A stretch of 48,982 nt of DNA from an uncultured Clostridia bacterium (GCA_937992055.1 CALKLQ010000002.1:1-48982); one strand, 5' to 3'; shown: positions 16,477 through 24,792, counted from the first letter of the stretch. Notes: generated by a model not told the origin, from the letters alone. Made by a program: numbers and translations.

Positions 16477-17562
16477 CTATACAGAATAAAAATTTCCTGG
16501 TAGTTTTCTTATTATTCCACGAATGCACATCGTTGTCAAACAACTATTGAGAATTTTTGGTTCCAAATTAGTAAGAGACAAAAGAACATCAAAATGAGTT
16601 TCCTCTTTTTCAACTATATCTAAAATCATTCTTTCATTTATTCCAAGCTGAATTGCGGTTTCCTTTTTAAGCCCCTCATAACCTAGGTCATTTAATATGT
16701 CTTCGTAAGAAATAACACACATACCTTGACATGATTTAATCATTTTGTTATTGGCCATACTCATAGAACTTGTTATATTTCCCGGCACTAAATAAAGGTT
16801 TCGATTATAGTCTATAGCATATTCCTTAGTGTAAAGCGAACCACTTTTTTCACTTGCTTCTGTTATAAGCGTCCCCAAACTTAATCCAGCAATAATTCTG
16901 TTTCTTGCAGGAAAAGTGTACCTTTGAGGAAATGCCGATGGAGCGTATTCGGAAACAAGCAATCCTTTTTTTGAAATCTCAATAGAAAGATTATAATTAA
17001 CTGCTGGATAAATTTTATTAAATCCACCGCCCAAAACAGCAATAGTTTTTCCACCAACTTCCAAACAAGCTTCATGTGCAATTTTATCTACCCCAGTAGA
17101 CATGCCACTAACTATGACCAGCCCTGCTCTAGCAAGGTTTTTCGAAAAAGAGTGGGTCACTCCTCGTCCATAATTGGTTGGATTGCGTGTTCCAACAATT
17201 GCAACTGAATCTTTCTTCAAAAGAGAAATATCACCTTTAAGATATAAAACAATAGGAAAATCAGGTGTCTCTTTTAAAAGCTTGGGATAACTGTCACTAA
17301 GATATGTAGAACATATAATGTTAAGTGCTTCCAAATTTTTTAAATAACATTTTATATTTTCTTCAGAACATCTTTCAATTATTTCGGTAATTTGATTGCT
17401 ATTTAAAATCGAACAAACAAATTGTTCTCTATCAACAATAGCTTCTAATATTCTTTGAGGATTATTGTATTTTTTTATTAATACATGAAATCTGTTCTCA
17501 TATAGGAAAACAAATTGACTTAACGCTATTAAAATTTCTTCATCTCGAGAATAATTTGTCAT
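16477..17562 (-). CDS. dprA: DNA processing protein DprA (Smf)
   Basis: Binds incoming single-stranded DNA and loads RecA during transformation; it is widespread also in species not known to be competent. About 361 aa: an N-terminal helical SAM-like region, then the Rossmann-like core with VAIVGTRNPTNYG, IVSGMSTGVDKIAHEACLEVGGKTIAVLGGG, FPARNRIIAGLS and LVPGNI, and a C-terminal winged-helix segment. The start is taken as ATG 17562 because AAGGTG is 5 nt upstream; a GTG at 17568 overlapping the yifB stop is an alternative. It is directly after yifB, a second competence-linked gene. Confidence 0.95.
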   Translation of the reverse strand: MTNYSRDEEILIALSQFVFLYENRFHVLIKKYNNPQRILEAIVDREQFVCSILNSNQITEIIERCSEENIKCYLKNLEALNIICSTYLSDSYPKLLKETPDFPIVLYLKGDISLLKKDSVAIVGTRNPTNYGRGVTHSFSKNLARAGLVIVSGMSTGVDKIAHEACLEVGGKTIAVLGGGFNKIYPAVNYNLSIEISKKGLLVSEYAPSAFPQRYTFPARNRIIAGLSLGTLITEASEKSGSLYTKEYAIDYNRNLYLVPGNITSSMSMANNKMIKSCQGMCVISYEDILNDLGYEGLKKETAIQLGINERMILDIVEKEETHFDVLLSLTNLEPKILNSCLTTMCIRGIIRKLPGNFYSV

Positions 17563-17564
17563 TG

Positions 17565-19097
17565 TCACACCTTATATTTATCGTCCAAAGAACGATATTG
17601 AATTGCTTCCGCTATATGCTGAGGTTCAATGTTATCACATCCATCTAAATCTGCAATTGTTCTAGCAACCTTTAAAATTTTGTCATGCGCTCTTGCACTT
17701 AAGTGCAAATTTTCAAATGCCATTCTCATCAATTCATTACATTCTTCATCCAACTTGCAATGTTTTTTACATGAAGCAACACTCATTTTGCTATTACAAA
17801 AATTTTTAGAGTTTTTAAATCTTTCAAGTTGAACCTTTCGCGCTTTATTAACCCTTGCTTTAATTTCGGCAGAACACTCCTCTTCCTGCTTTGCATTTAA
17901 CTCATCAAAACTAATACTATCTACTTCAACATGCAAATCTATTCTATCCATTAAAGGACCGGAAAGTTTTGACAAATACTTATGTATTTGAGCAGGAGAA
18001 CATCTGCATTCCTGCTTGCTTGAACCATAATTGCCACATGGACAAGGATTCATACTTGCAATAAGTGTAAATGAAGCAGGATAAGTTACACTCATTTGGG
18101 CACGAGCAACCGTTATGACTCCATCCTCTAATGGCTGGCGCAATGTTTCGATTGTATGTCTATCATATTCTGGCAATTCATCAAGGAACAAAACTCCGTT
18201 ATGCGCAAGTGAAATTTCACCCGGGGTCGCATTTTTGTTTCCACCAGTAAGAGCAATTTTAGTGGTGGTATGATGAGGACTTCTAAATGGTCTTTCCAAA
18301 ACTATCCCTGCACTTGAAAGTTGACCCGCAACACTATGTATTTTTGTCACTTCTAAAGCCTCTTCAAATGTCATATCCGGAAGTATTGAGGAAAAACATT
18401 TTGCTAAAAGTGTTTTTCCACTGCCTGGTGGACCTATCATAATAACGTTATGTCCTCCAGCTGCTGCAATTTCTAATGCACGTTTTGCACTTTTTTGCCC
18501 TTTAACTAATTTGAAATCTACCACTTGAGAGTTGTTTTGTTCTTTCAAAGTTTCATAGTCAGAAACTTGTAATTTTGATATTTCATTCTCTCCACAAAGA
18601 AATTCTTTTGCCTCTTTAAGGTTTTCCACACAAAAAATATCTAAGCCAGAAATAAAACTTGCTTCATTTGCATTAGATTTTGGTATAATAAATTTTCTAA
18701 AGCCTTCTTTTCTGGCGGCGATTAATATTGGCAAAACACCATTCACCCTTTTAACCGAACCATCTAATGAAAGTTCGCCTAAAAAAATAGTATCTTTTAC
18801 ATTTTCAATTGGAATTTGATTGCAAGCAGAAAGAATAGCAATCGCTATAGGCAAATCATATAATGGTCCCTCTTTTTTTTTATCCGCAGGGGCAAGATTA
18901 ATAGTTATTTTATTAATAGGATAATCAAGACCACTATTTTTAATAGCAGAACGTACCCTTTCCTTACTTTCTTTAATTGCCGTATCCGCAAGACCAACCA
19001 AATCAACAGATGGGAGTCCTCCAGTGATGTCTACCTCGACCTGAACTCCAAATCCTTCAATACCAATTAATCCATAACTTAAAACTTTTGATAACAT
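17565..19097 (-). CDS. comM: YifB family Mg-chelatase-like AAA+ ATPase (ComM-like)
   Basis: A 510-aa AAA+ protein of the YifB/ComM family. ComM is a helicase that promotes branch migration of transformed DNA in Gram-negative species; the role in Firmicutes is less clear. N-terminal ChlI-like domain: GLPSVDLVGLADTAIKESKERVRSAIKNSG. AAA core: Walker A GPPGSGKTLLAKC, then RPFRSPHHTTT, Walker B GVLFLDELPEY, and SMNPCPCGNYG. The start is placed at ATG 19097 (MLSKVLSYG), matching the family N-terminus; a longer frame would add about 36 residues without homology. The ribosome-binding site is weak (TAGGAT). It heads the cluster running to trxA. Confidence 0.93.
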   Translation of the reverse strand: MLSKVLSYGLIGIEGFGVQVEVDITGGLPSVDLVGLADTAIKESKERVRSAIKNSGLDYPINKITINLAPADKKKEGPLYDLPIAIAILSACNQIPIENVKDTIFLGELSLDGSVKRVNGVLPILIAARKEGFRKFIIPKSNANEASFISGLDIFCVENLKEAKEFLCGENEISKLQVSDYETLKEQNNSQVVDFKLVKGQKSAKRALEIAAAGGHNVIMIGPPGSGKTLLAKCFSSILPDMTFEEALEVTKIHSVAGQLSSAGIVLERPFRSPHHTTTKIALTGGNKNATPGEISLAHNGVLFLDELPEYDRHTIETLRQPLEDGVITVARAQMSVTYPASFTLIASMNPCPCGNYGSSKQECRCSPAQIHKYLSKLSGPLMDRIDLHVEVDSISFDELNAKQEEECSAEIKARVNKARKVQLERFKNSKNFCNSKMSVASCKKHCKLDEECNELMRMAFENLHLSARAHDKILKVARTIADLDGCDNIEPQHIAEAIQYRSLDDKYKV

Positions 19098-19439
19098 TTT
19101 AAATCCTAATTTTAAGCTCATAAAATTTGTAAAAAAATTACAAGCACTTTTTAAATTCCATATAAGTATATAATAAAAAATTAAAATTTGAAAACGTTTA
19201 AGCAAAATTTGTTATACAAAATTAAGCAAATTTGTATAAATTATAACAATATATATAGTATTATGCAAATGTGTAAAATACCATATATTGAAAAATACTA
19301 CAAAATACCTAAAATAGAGTAAAACTTATAATAGAAGAAATTAATAAACAACCTCTTTATATGACACAAAGAATTAGAATATTGAGCAATAAAATAGATA
19401 CATAAATTAATAAATTCTATAGGAATCAAAATGTCTGTT
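19098..19439. other. AT-rich gap between the comM/yifB cluster and the 812-residue protein gene
   Basis: 342 bases without a convincing gene. Minus-strand TTTTCA-N18-TATACT upstream of yifB could be its promoter but is weak. The side next to the 812-residue gene has no clear terminator hairpin. I see no repeats or RNA genes. Confidence 0.5.
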
Positions 19440-21878
19440 TTATTTAAAAATAAGAACACTTAAATCGTTTTGTGACTCTTTTTCTTTTTTAAAAATACGC
19501 TCATAACCTTTGTCCGTCTTTTTAAATTCTTTAATAAACTTTTCTTTTAACATCATATCATTTTTTGAATCAGAAAAAAATACTTCACCACCAATAAATT
19601 CTAATTTGCCAAAATCTGTTATTTTTGAATTACTAAAATCAGCATCACCACCTATTCTTTTTAAATTTGATATGTTTGTAACTATTGAATCACTAAAATC
19701 AACATCTCCTCCTATGCTTTCCAAACTACTCAAATCTGTTATTTTTGAATATCTAAAATCTGCATGGCCTCCTATGCATTTCAAAGCACCCAAGTCTGTT
19801 ACTTTTGATTCAACAAAATATGCATCTCCTCCTATACTTTTTAAATTTGATATCTTTGTAACTATTGAATTACTAAAATCAGCGTCTCCTCCTATATTTT
19901 CCAAACTACTCAAATCTGTTACATTTGAATTACTAAAATACGCATTTCCTCCAATACTTTTTAAGCTACTTAAATCTTTTACGGCTGAATTTTCGAAATT
20001 TGCATGGCCTCCTATGCTTTCCAAACTACTCAAATCTGTTACTTTTGATTTTCTAAAAAAAGCATTTCCTACTATTTTTTTTAAGCTACTTAAATTAATA
20101 TCAGTTGAATGTTCAAATTTTGCATTACCAACAACTATTGATAAACTAGACATATTTTCAAATTCGTCATTTACTTCTCCAAACACTATCTTTATATTTT
20201 TTATATCTTTCGCTTCACCTGCAAAATACATCTCGTCTTCTTTACAATTAAAGTATTCTGCAAGATATGAACGTATTTTTGACATACTTCCTATTAATTT
20301 TTCTTTGTTGCTATTTGTTTTCCCAGAATGAGCCTTGTAATCTTCATACACTAAATCTTGTATTAATAGTTTTACCTCGTCCTTGTTAAATCTGTTCTCG
20401 TTTATCTTTTTATTCCATTCTATTAGTCTGTTATTCCATTCCTCTTTCTCCAGCCATTTATCCCCTTCTTCTATTTCCTTATTCTTTATTAAAAACTCAA
20501 TGGCTACCTCTCTATACTCCTCTTCCAATTCTTGTGAATTGCCATTTTGTATCCCTCGCAACTCATCTACTGCGTTTCCTCTCATCTTTACCGCTATATG
20601 TGGGCTCTTCATATTATCCACAAACACATAAAAATCTCCATCTTCTAATTGGCTTGAGGCTAGATTTTTGGTGCACCATGGTGTGTCATTTACTAGCGAT
20701 GCTAGTTCTTGTGAATTCTTGATGTATTCTTTGGGGTTAGATTCCTTCCCCTTAAATCTTAGCCATTTACCTTTATTAAATGTGTTCAAATTGTCAATCT
20801 TAACCGTGTTCTTTTCCCTCACCCTTTCATTTGAAAGCGACAGACCGGCAAAATATAGGTTGGCGAAATTTGAATTTTCTTTAACATTGTTATATATTGT
20901 TGAAAGAACATCTTCATTTATTGTCATATGTCCTATGATTGTTTCATGAGCTATTCTTTTTTCTACTATATGTTTTACACTCTCTCCTTCCTGTTTTGTT
21001 CTATAGCATTTTGTTAGCGTTTCATTGAGTATTAGCGCTTTGAAGCCTGGCTCATAATTTGTCCCCTTTAAAAAGTCCACAATGTGTTTGTATTCTTCCC
21101 GTTGAGTTACTCCAATCCTTTCTGCCAATTCTCTTAATGCATTTATTTTGTTCTTTTTATAGTATTCTGCTAAAGTCCCCTCTCCGCGTTGATTTAATGC
21201 TTTTATCTCACTTTCATATTCTCTTTCTAATGATGGGTTATTTTCTATCTTTATTGAAAAATATTCTTCGTTTTCTCCTATGTCATACAATCTCTGCAAC
21301 TCTTTTGATATATCTTCTCTAACTTGTCGATACTTTGTATCCTTGTCTGTTGGCAAAGTTTTGCCGTTTTGATAGTAATTGAGAACAAATATCTTTTCCC
21401 ATTGTGTTAACTGAGAAAATTGTTGTTCTAATTTTACTGACAAATTTAAATTTAAATATCTTTTTTCTTTCACCCTCTCCAATTGTGCATTTTTTATCTT
21501 AGTATAGGCGCTTATAGCATAGGAAGAAACCTTGATAGGATAATTGCCGTTTCCTATCATGGCATCTATAGTTATCTCTGTCTTTAATATCTCCTCATTG
21601 TCATATATCCCAAAATACTTTAACCTGTACTCTTTTAGTTTATCTTCCAATTCGTCACTACTAAATCTTGATAAAACTTGGGTTTTAATAGTTAAAAACA
21701 AAGGTGTGTTTTCATAAAAATGTAACAATTCGTGATTGTTTACTAAATCCAAATCTTTTGCCTTGCTGTTAAGATATATTGTTTTGTCAAAACAATATCC
21801 TAATACATTTTCATCCTCAAAAAATTTAGTTTCTATGCCAAAGCTTCTATTTTGCTCTACTATACCTTGAAAATTCAT
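19440..21878 (-). CDS. 812-residue HExxH / WCT-domain / leucine-rich-repeat protein, unknown function
   Basis: A large protein with no signal peptide or membrane segment. Region 1 (1-about 120) carries HELLH (49-53) after GYCFDKTIYLNSKAKDLDLVNN, a zinc-peptidase-like motif; E95, E96 or E101 could be a third ligand. Region 2 (about 125-370) is helical and charged. Region 3 (about 370-470) has PWCT (400-403), GDFYVFVDN (414-422), PHIAVKM (426-432) and DELRGIQNGNSQELEEEY (438-455), a motif set I associate with phage and mobile-element proteins of unknown role. Region 4 (575-774) is ten exact 20-residue repeats of LSSLxxIGGxAxFxxSxVT type. The start ATG overlaps the stop of the 54-residue ORF (ATGA), so the pair is coupled. 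Its middle part uses more GGG, AGG and GAG codons than its neighbours. An accessory, possibly horizontally acquired gene. Confidence 0.85.
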   Translation of the reverse strand: MNFQGIVEQNRSFGIETKFFEDENVLGYCFDKTIYLNSKAKDLDLVNNHELLHFYENTPLFLTIKTQVLSRFSSDELEDKLKEYRLKYFGIYDNEEILKTEITIDAMIGNGNYPIKVSSYAISAYTKIKNAQLERVKEKRYLNLNLSVKLEQQFSQLTQWEKIFVLNYYQNGKTLPTDKDTKYRQVREDISKELQRLYDIGENEEYFSIKIENNPSLEREYESEIKALNQRGEGTLAEYYKKNKINALRELAERIGVTQREEYKHIVDFLKGTNYEPGFKALILNETLTKCYRTKQEGESVKHIVEKRIAHETIIGHMTINEDVLSTIYNNVKENSNFANLYFAGLSLSNERVREKNTVKIDNLNTFNKGKWLRFKGKESNPKEYIKNSQELASLVNDTPWCTKNLASSQLEDGDFYVFVDNMKSPHIAVKMRGNAVDELRGIQNGNSQELEEEYREVAIEFLIKNKEIEEGDKWLEKEEWNNRLIEWNKKINENRFNKDEVKLLIQDLVYEDYKAHSGKTNSNKEKLIGSMSKIRSYLAEYFNCKEDEMYFAGEAKDIKNIKIVFGEVNDEFENMSSLSIVVGNAKFEHSTDINLSSLKKIVGNAFFRKSKVTDLSSLESIGGHANFENSAVKDLSSLKSIGGNAYFSNSNVTDLSSLENIGGDADFSNSIVTKISNLKSIGGDAYFVESKVTDLGALKCIGGHADFRYSKITDLSSLESIGGDVDFSDSIVTNISNLKRIGGDADFSNSKITDFGKLEFIGGEVFFSDSKNDMMLKEKFIKEFKKTDKGYERIFKKEKESQNDLSVLIFK
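19557..20156 (-). repeat. Ten tandem 60-bp repeats encoding the leucine-rich repeats
   Basis: An exact 60-bp period over 600 bp inside the 812-residue gene. Consensus of each unit is LSSLxxIGGxAxFxxSxVT. Units 5-6-7 and 8-9-10 share a higher-order pattern (an LSSLE unit, an ISNLK unit, then a GALK/GKLE unit), suggesting duplication of a 180-bp block. Confidence 0.9.
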
Positions 21879-22039
21879 CTATTTTCCTCTTTCATAAGCT
21901 CTATTACTTGATCTAGGCTTTTTCCTTCCTGAAGAAGTTTTTTTATCTTTTCTTGATTTTTTAAATACCTATCTTTTTCCCCTTCCTCAATCCTAACCAA
22001 ACTTCCATCATAACTTCTTACTTCTATATATTTTTTCAT
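21875..22039 (-). CDS. 54-residue ORF translationally coupled to the 812-residue protein
   Basis: A short ORF beginning MKKYIEVRSYDG and ending ELMKEENR. The first 20 residues look like a small beta hairpin; the rest is a charged helix (KNQEKIKKLLQEGKSLDQVIELM) that could pair with another helix. Its TGA overlaps the ATG of the next gene as ATGA, strong support that it is translated. It has no Shine-Dalgarno, but a TTGAAA-N17-TAAAAT promoter places the -10 box 6 nt from the ATG, so the mRNA is probably leaderless. It could be a partner, regulator or antitoxin-like protein of the large protein; no family is recognised. Confidence 0.7.
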   Translation of the reverse strand: MKKYIEVRSYDGSLVRIEEGEKDRYLKNQEKIKKLLQEGKSLDQVIELMKEENR

Positions 22040-22045
22040 AACTTT

Positions 22046-22074
22046 ATTTTATCATCTTTATATTTCTTTTTCAA
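22046..22074 (-). promoter_or_regulatory. Promoter of the two-gene accessory unit, probably leaderless
   Basis: TTGAAA (22069-22074), 17-nt spacer, TAAAAT (22046-22051) on the minus strand, with only six bases between the -10 box and the ATG at 22039. Confidence 0.7.
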
Positions 22075-22182
22075 GATTAATTAAAATCTTATCTGTTTTT
22101 CTATATATACATAAAAAACAGACAAAAAAATTTTAATTATTTAAAGCTTAAATAAAATACTAATAATCTGAAAAACTAAAAT

Positions 22183-22210
22183 AAAAAAAAACCAAAGCAA
22201 ATTGCTTTGG
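22183..22210 (-). terminator. Intrinsic terminator of rpsU
   Basis: CCAAAGC and GCTTTGG arms (22192-22210, closing AAATT), followed on the minus strand by nine T residues. Confidence 0.93.
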
Positions 22211-22215
22211 AATTA

Positions 22216-22398
22216 TTATGCTCTTTTTCTAGCTCTTTTTCTAGCGGCTTCAGATTTCTTTTTTCTTTTAACGCTTGGTTTATCATAAGCTTCTTTTTTT
22301 CTTATGTCACCAATTATTCCGTCTTTCTGGCATTTTCTTTTAAATCTTTTAAGAGCGCTTTCTAAACTTTCATTTTCGCCAACCTTGACTGTTGTCAC
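22216..22398 (-). CDS. rpsU: 30S ribosomal protein bS21
   Basis: A 60-aa bS21: TTVKVGENESLESALKRFKRKCQKDG, then a long basic C-terminal helix ending ARKRARKRA. It binds the 30S platform near the anti-Shine-Dalgarno region and helps initiation. The start is GTG, with GGTGAG a few bases upstream in a GGCGGTGAG context. It has its own strong promoter and terminator. In this genome the gene follows sigF by 95 nt without a terminator between them, so some read-through from the sporulation operon is possible. Confidence 0.97.
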   Translation of the reverse strand: MTTVKVGENESLESALKRFKRKCQKDGIIGDIRKKEAYDKPSVKRKKKSEAARKRARKRA

Positions 22399-22437
22399 CT
22401 TATCTCACCGCCTTTTAGTTCCTATATCGTGATTATA

Positions 22438-22466
22438 AGTATAGTAAATTAAATTATTTTTGTCAA
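22438..22466 (-). promoter_or_regulatory. Sigma-A promoter of rpsU
   Basis: Near-consensus TTGACA (22461-22466), 17-nt spacer, TATACT (22438-22443) on the minus strand. Confidence 0.92.
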
Positions 22467-22493
22467 GAATTATTTTAAAAAATATAATTTTGA

Positions 22494-23216
22494 TTAACTT
22501 AATTTTTGCCTTAATTTTTCAAGAATTTTATTTTCCAATCTTGACACTTGAACTTGTGAAATACCTAATTCTTTGGCGATTTCGCTTTGAGTCATATCTT
22601 TAAAAAAACGCAAAAGTACTATCTGCTTATCCCTGTTTTCTAGTTCTTGTAGCGAATTTTTTAATGAAACAGAGTCTAAAAACTCCTCGGTTTGATTGTC
22701 TTCTACATATTTATCAATTAATAATTGTGTTTTATTTGCATCATCACCTAATGGAGTATATATAGAAATGGGCATTTTTGATGAATCCATTGTGAAAACC
22801 ACTTCACATTCATCCATATTAAAATGTTTTGCAATTTCTGCAGTTGTTGGTTTTTTTTGATTTTGCTTAAAGTAAGATTCAACAAATTTATTAATTAAGT
22901 AGTTTTGACTTTTAATTGCTCTTGAAACTTTTATACTTCCATCATCACGTAAAAATCTTTTAATTTCACCAATAATCATTGGTACCACATAAGTTGAGAA
23001 CCTAACATTAAAAGAAGAATCAAAATTGTTTATAGCTTTTAAAAACCCTATACATCCCAATTGATATAGGTCATCATATTCAAGCCCTTTATTTTTAAAA
23101 CGCTTTATAACACTTTTTATAAGAGGAGAATTTTCGGTTATTAAACGTTCTTTTGCCTCTTCATCACCATTTTGTGCTAGTTTGACGAGGTCTAGTGTTT
23201 GTTCATATTCTAACAT
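22494..23216 (-). CDS. sigF: RNA polymerase sporulation sigma factor SigF
   Basis: Forespore-specific sigma factor, first compartment-specific regulator of sporulation. The 240 aa contain region 2 (LIKSVIKRFKNKGLEYDDLYQLGCIGFLKAI and RFSTYVVPMIIGEIKRFLRDDG), region 3, and region 4 with the HTH EIAKELGISQVQVSRLENKIL. Identity as SigF rather than SigG or SigB rests mainly on its place as the third gene after spoIIAA and spoIIAB. It is held inactive by SpoIIAB and released when SpoIIAA is dephosphorylated. It overlaps spoIIAB by 1 nt. No sigma-specific gene follows. Confidence 0.95.
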   Translation of the reverse strand: MLEYEQTLDLVKLAQNGDEEAKERLITENSPLIKSVIKRFKNKGLEYDDLYQLGCIGFLKAINNFDSSFNVRFSTYVVPMIIGEIKRFLRDDGSIKVSRAIKSQNYLINKFVESYFKQNQKKPTTAEIAKHFNMDECEVVFTMDSSKMPISIYTPLGDDANKTQLLIDKYVEDNQTEEFLDSVSLKNSLQELENRDKQIVLLRFFKDMTQSEIAKELGISQVQVSRLENKILEKLRQKLS

Positions 23217-23665
23217 TATTCACCAACAGCAAGATTAGAGTTACTAGCAAATTTTTTCTCCATTGTAACCACCAAACCACATGGTGCATTTTTAGAAAGT
23301 TTTATGCTATCCATAAAGCTTTCCATCACAGTAAATCCCATGCCACTGCGTTCTTGCTCTGGCTTTGTTGTGTAAAAGGGCTCACAAGCCTTAGTGAAAT
23401 CTTTTATTCCCACTCCATAGTCAATCACGTGAATGGTAACGCTATTGTCATCGTTTAGTTCAACCTTAATTGTTATATCTCCACCTTTTTTTGGATAGGC
23501 ATGAACAACAGAATTTGTAACCGCTTCACTAACTGCTGTTTTAATGTCTGTAAGTTCATCTAATGTTGGGTTTGATTGAACGCAAAAAGCAGCAACACAA
23601 GCTCTTGCAAATCCTTCATTAACAGATATAGCTTTAAATGTGATTTCCATTTGATTTACAACCAT
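23216..23665 (-). CDS. spoIIAB: Anti-sigma F factor SpoIIAB
   Basis: GHKL-fold serine kinase and anti-sigma factor. The 149-aa protein shows the N box (DIKTAVSEAVTNSVVHAYP), G1 box (VIDYGVGI) and the G2-type segment ERSGMGFTVMESFMD. It binds SigF in the ATP form and phosphorylates SpoIIAA. It lies between spoIIAA (11-nt gap) and sigF (1-nt overlap), the invariant order in endospore formers. AAAGGAG is in front of the start. Confidence 0.97.
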   Translation of the reverse strand: MVVNQMEITFKAISVNEGFARACVAAFCVQSNPTLDELTDIKTAVSEAVTNSVVHAYPKKGGDITIKVELNDDNSVTIHVIDYGVGIKDFTKACEPFYTTKPEQERSGMGFTVMESFMDSIKLSKNAPCGLVVTMEKKFASNSNLAVGE

Positions 23666-23676
23666 TTTTTTCTCCT

Positions 23677-23985
23677 TTAACTTATTTTGGGCATAATGTC
23701 ATAAAGCCCAGTCATTTTAAATATTTTTTCTGCATGCGATGAAGGATTACATATAAAAATTGAAATTCCTCTGTCCTTCATTCTTTTATATCTGCCAATC
23801 AAAACTCCTATACCAGTACTGTCCATAAAATCAAGTTCCGAGAGGTCAATTATTATCTGTTTAAAGTCATTTTTATCAAATATTTCGTCCAATGTATGTC
23901 TAGTATGATATGCCGTATGTTCGTCTAATTCGCCACACAAAACAACATAAAGAGTATTATTATAGACTCTGCTTTTTATTTGCAT
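23677..23985 (-). CDS. spoIIAA: Anti-sigma F factor antagonist SpoIIAA
   Basis: A 102-aa STAS-domain protein. When dephosphorylated by SpoIIE it binds SpoIIAB and frees SigF. The phosphorylation site is S56 in LDFMDSTGIGVLIGRYKRM, matching the known serine of the family. It is the first gene of the operon, with AAAGGAG before the ATG. A Spo0A-box-like word lies about 80 nt upstream. spoIIE is not in this window. Confidence 0.97.
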   Translation of the reverse strand: MQIKSRVYNNTLYVVLCGELDEHTAYHTRHTLDEIFDKNDFKQIIIDLSELDFMDSTGIGVLIGRYKRMKDRGISIFICNPSSHAEKIFKMTGLYDIMPKIS

Positions 23986-24050
23986 ACTTTTTCTCCTTTT
24001 TCTAAAATTTTAGCAAAATTTAACAAAAGAAAAATGAGAGAAAAGGCGGA

Positions 24051-24083
24051 AAAAAAAATGCTTTTGTCAAAAAAAACAAAAGC
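24051..24083 (-). promoter_or_regulatory. Hairpin with T-tract and Spo0A-box-like word upstream of spoIIAA
   Basis: GCTTTTGT / ACAAAAGC (24060-24067 and 24076-24083) with an 8-nt loop, followed on the minus strand by A then eight T residues: the form of an intrinsic terminator. The same bases contain TTTGTCAAA (24063-24071), a perfect match to the published 0A-box form TTTGTCRAA. Which role is real cannot be decided from sequence. The 230 bases to its right (24084-24310) show no gene. Confidence 0.5.
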
Positions 24084-24310
24084 AAAAAAGTTAATTAAAC
24101 ACTAGAAAATAATCTATATAACAATTACTATTAATAACTTCTCAAAGACTTGACCAAATTCAAAATTAAACTTGAGCTAAGATATTTCAATATCATTTTA
24201 AGTAAAAGCATTTTTGCACTTTCTAAACATGAAATTTACATTTTAGTTTATAAAAATATGTGTTAACATAATTAAATTTGAAATTTAAATCAAATAAAAG
24301 TTCTATAAAA

Positions 24311-24335
24311 ATAAAAAATCCATCAAATGATGGAT
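24311..24335 (-). terminator. Intrinsic terminator of rnpB
   Basis: ATCCATC / GATGGAT (24318-24324 and 24329-24335) with loop ATTT (AAAT on the plus strand), followed on the minus strand by TTTTT-A-TTTTT. Confidence 0.85.
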
Positions 24336-24340
24336 AATGG

Positions 24341-24682
24341 AATCAGTCAGTCTGTAAGCCGAGTTCTGTATTTGATGGTCATCTATCTAGGCTTGTTGTT
24401 TCCAACAAACTCAAGCGGTGTTTTTAAAGAGTAATGCGAACAACATATACACTCTTTTTAACCTTGCTTCAGGTGGGGTTTACATATGCCTCACAAGTCT
24501 CCAAGTGAGCGGTGGGCTCTTACCCCACCTTTTCACCCTTACCAATTTCTTGGCGGTTATTTTCTGTTGCACTTTCCTTAGAGTCGCCTCCACTTGCAGT
24601 TAACAAGCACCCTGTTCTGTGAAGCTCGGACTTTCCTCAAATTGCTCATAACAAACAACTTGCGACCATCTGGCTGGCTGAT
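24341..24682 (-). ncRNA. rnpB: RNase P RNA (type A)
   Basis: Catalytic RNA that removes 5' leaders from pre-tRNAs. In RNA sense the strand carries GAGGAAAGTCCGAGCTTC (24622-24639) close to the 5' end, the AACAGGGTG and AACCGCC blocks, GGTAAGGGTGAAAAGGTG, GTAAGAGCCCACCG, AAACCCCACC, and near the 3' end ACAGAACTCGGCTTACAG (24352-24369). The ends pair (ATCAGCCAG with CTGACTGAT, one mismatch), giving helix P1 and setting approximate boundaries. The type A layout fits Clostridia better than Bacillales, which use type B. Length about 342 nt. End positions are estimates. Confidence 0.95.
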
Positions 24683-24740
24683 GTATTCATTTTACTAAAA
24701 ATGACAAGGTTTGTCAATGCTGTTTAAATATTTGAAAGAC

Positions 24741-24777
24741 AAAAAAATCAAGCAGTACTATCTTTGCACTGCTTGAT
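24741..24777 (-). terminator. Intrinsic terminator of rpmF
   Basis: Perfect 10-bp stem ATCAAGCAGT / ACTGCTTGAT (24747-24756 and 24768-24777), then seven T residues on the minus strand. Confidence 0.95.
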
Positions 24778-24792
24778 ATTCAAATCAAAAAC

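Noticed and set aside
19557..20156. Regular 60-bp repeats as a possible CRISPR array
   Set aside because: Repeats are contiguous and in frame with a protein; there are no conserved repeat/unique spacer alternation and no cas genes.
19510..20331. Plus-strand open frame of 273 codons with regular repeats
   Set aside because: It is the complement of the 60-bp leucine-rich-repeat array; its periodicity comes from the true gene on the minus strand.
24099..24310. Possible small protein or RNA between rnpB and the sporulation operon
   Set aside because: No frame with a start and ribosome-binding site, and no stem-loops beyond the two terminators; only noted as a question.
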